64,000 nucleotides of DNA from Actimicrobium sp047621665. Its GTDB lineage: Bacteria; Pseudomonadota; Gammaproteobacteria; Burkholderiales; Burkholderiaceae_D. Position numbers and translations under genes: made by a program. The DNA lies in assembly GCA_047621665.1 (NCBI GenBank), contig JBLHMB010000011.1, positions 1 through 64,000 of the forward strand. The letters run 5' to 3'. Of the stretch, positions 62,571 through 64,000 are shown in pieces; within the stretch, counting starts at the first letter, position 1; each line of letters starts with the position of its first letter. The notes beneath the pieces are model-generated. The model did no database searches and had not been told where the DNA came from. It saw only the letters and a program-made list of their open reading frames with translations.

Positions 62571-64000
62571 TTAATGATGCGGTTTCAGTACAGCGAGGAG
62601 TTGCCCTTTCAGCATCTTGATCAGGGCGGTTTCGTCATTCGGAACACCCTCCGGTGCCTCATGGACACGATCGGCATAGATCAGTCCAAAAGGCTTTCCC
62701 ATGATGAGCAATGGCAAAACAATGAAACTGCGTGCATCCGGCAACAAGCTGCGATGCCAGGCGGGAATCAATGCCGCAATGTTGGCCGCGCAGGCATCCG
62801 CAATCAGCAAGTCGGCATCATTGGCCAGCGCAAGACCAAACAGATCGCGACCATTGCCCATTGAAAAAAAGAATTCCGTCTGGATCGACGGCGGCAAATT
62901 ACCCAGCGACAAGCGAGCGCGAAATTGTTCGCTACGCGGGTCAACTACGAACAGGGTGGTAAAACGAAACCCGAGGCTGTGGTGGAGTGTTTCCAGTACC
63001 AGCAGCATCAGATCATTGACCTTGCAGCGACCTGACGAGATCATTTCTGTCACGTCTTTGACGCCCGCAAGGAGTAGCGACCTTGCGTTCATCGGTTTTC
63101 CGCTGGGGTAAAACGTATCGACAGCCATCTCTAGCTCAGGCTCGCTGTGCATCATTATGTCCGACGGCAATATCGAGACCTCCGCAACAGACACCGGGCT
63201 TGGCTCGGGCACAGGTTCCGGTCCATTCGACGCAATCAGTGCCCGGCTTTGCTCGATCACCGTGTTGTAAAGCGCCACCATGTCAGCCTGATCAAGGTTC
63301 AGTGCCGTACCGAATTGCTCCAGTAACAGGCGACTGGCTGTGTCGTCCACCGGGTCACGCTTCTGAACGATCAGGGCCGCAGCCGCTGCGCTAAATATCG
63401 CCACCTGCTGCAGCCACTCCTGGCGAGTCCTGGCGGCTTTCACGGTCCCAGCCGGCAACGGCGCAAGCGCCTTGACGATGCTGTCGGGTATCTGCCATCC
63501 GTGGAGTACGCCCTCGGCCAGCGCCTCGAAACTACAGCCGATGCATGCTATCGAAGCCCGCGCAGCCGACAGCCCTTTAGCGCTCATCAGCGTGGCAATC
63601 TCCTTGTAGAGCAGGTGATCATGCGACGCTACCAGCAAGCGTCCCATGTTCTTGAACAAGGCCGCCACGGCGGCTTCTTCGGAATCCTTGAAATGGCTGC
63701 GTCGCGCCAATTCACGGCCGACAATGCTGGCGCACAGGGCTTGCGATAATTCTGCCCGCACATCCTGTGCATGCTTGCCCGACATGCCGTCAACCAGCAG
63801 CATCGCCAACGCACTGGTTTTTACCGCATCGAAACCCAGCAAGAAAATTGCTTTCGAAATCGTTGTCACTTGTCCGCCGGAGGCGGCACGATAGGCGACC
63901 GCATTGGCAAGACGCAGCATTTTCTGAGTCAGGCCGGCGTTCGACAAAACGTAATGGGCCAGGTTGCGTACCGCCTCATCGCCGGACGAAGCAAGCTGGA
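62571..64000 (-). CDS. HDOD-GAF protein (5' end outside window)
   Basis: Open from base 64000 (…AHYVLSNAGLTQKMLRLAN) to the stop at 62571, at least 476 residues. HDOD domain (LRLANAVAYRAASGGQVTTISKAIFLLGFDAVKTSALAMLL…HFKDSEEAAVAALFKNMGRLL) followed by a GAF-like domain (HHSLGFRFTTLFVVDPRSEQFRARLSLGN … FIVLPLLIMGKPFGLIYAD). Such proteins act in signalling, often with c-di-GMP or two-component systems; HDOD lacks the HD metal pair of true phosphohydrolases. The N-terminal start is not visible. Confidence 0.86.
   Translation of the reverse strand, partial: QLASSGDEAVRNLAHYVLSNAGLTQKMLRLANAVAYRAASGGQVTTISKAIFLLGFDAVKTSALAMLLVDGMSGKHAQDVRAELSQALCASIVGRELARRSHFKDSEEAAVAALFKNMGRLLVASHDHLLYKEIATLMSAKGLSAARASIACIGCSFEALAEGVLHGWQIPDSIVKALAPLPAGTVKAARTRQEWLQQVAIFSAAAAALIVQKRDPVDDTASRLLLEQFGTALNLDQADMVALYNTVIEQSRALIASNGPEPVPEPSPVSVAEVSILPSDIMMHSEPELEMAVDTFYPSGKPMNARSLLLAGVKDVTEMISSGRCKVNDLMLLVLETLHHSLGFRFTTLFVVDPRSEQFRARLSLGNLPPSIQTEFFFSMGNGRDLFGLALANDADLLIADACAANIAALIPAWHRSLLPDARSFIVLPLLIMGKPFGLIYADRVHEAPEGVPNDETALIKMLKGQLLAVLKPHH

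Noticed and set aside
1..64000. tRNA, rRNA or riboswitch genes
   Set aside because: No T-loop motif in a cloverleaf context and no known riboswitch consensus was found in the gaps.

Overview
The window looks like chromosomal DNA of a betaproteobacterium in the order Burkholderiales, most likely Oxalobacteraceae (Herbaspirillum/Collimonas/Herminiimonas-like). The basis is the mix of family-typical genes: class I PHA synthase with its repressor PhaR, a BktB-type thiolase, fused isobutyryl-CoA mutase IcmF, CheV, the nadE-glnB neighbourhood, the SpecificRecomb-family membrane protein and DUF3422. This is inference from gene content and protein resemblance; no rRNA or marker tree is available here. 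No tRNA, rRNA, CRISPR array, prophage or complete insertion sequence was seen.

Layout. 1-4346 (minus): lolC-lolD-tatD-comEC, a tight operon for lipoprotein export, a TatD nuclease and DNA uptake (comEC runs off the left edge). 4603-6872: katG with its own terminator. 6976-12730: ispD-ispF (isoprenoid precursors) divergent from mfd, then serB. 12766-17091: two large tandem paralogous leucine-rich-repeat proteins with an F-box-like N-terminus, the most unusual proteins here. 17101-20250 (minus): acyl-CoA dehydrogenase, histidine phosphatase, bktB thiolase. 20392-24190: an accessory patch formed by a tandem duplication. It holds an intact hipBA toxin-antitoxin pair with a three-site operator array, then degraded copies of the icmF 3' end and the acyl-CoA dehydrogenase 5' end. 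In the second copy a phd-vapC pair (vapC frameshifted) sits exactly where hipBA should be. 23765-28681: icmF divergent from an AraC regulator, and a small membrane protein. 28713-33942 (minus): phaC-phaR-rimO-metC. 33999-37842: small membrane gene, pgeF-rluD (minus), bamD behind a striking 12-bp tandem repeat leader, yaaA. 37879-43056: orphan PIN protein, degenerate HD-GYP protein, APH-type phosphotransferase plus acyl-CoA dehydrogenase behind a palindromic operator, GST. 43125-46857: cheV, DUF3422, AI-2E family transporter. 47004-49420: small envelope/stress-type genes (BON lipoprotein, 49-residue membrane protein, FMN split-barrel protein, OmpA-like lipoprotein). 49546-56801: SpecificRecomb protein, dadA, nnr, ybbA/tesA divergent pair, mnmH. 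56805-64000: PRMT-like methyltransferase, nadE-glnB, FemAB/GNAT-like protein, membrane-anchored Ser/Thr kinase and an HDOD-GAF protein running off the right edge.

Many genes serve acyl-CoA and storage metabolism (bktB, two acyl-CoA dehydrogenases, icmF, phaC/phaR, tesA), envelope biogenesis (lol, bamD, pgeF, OmpA-like) and stress or repair (katG, mfd, nnr, yaaA). The strongest leads are the F-box-like LRR pair, the duplication with toxin-antitoxin replacement, the operator array whose spacing survives in both copies, and the bamD repeat leader.
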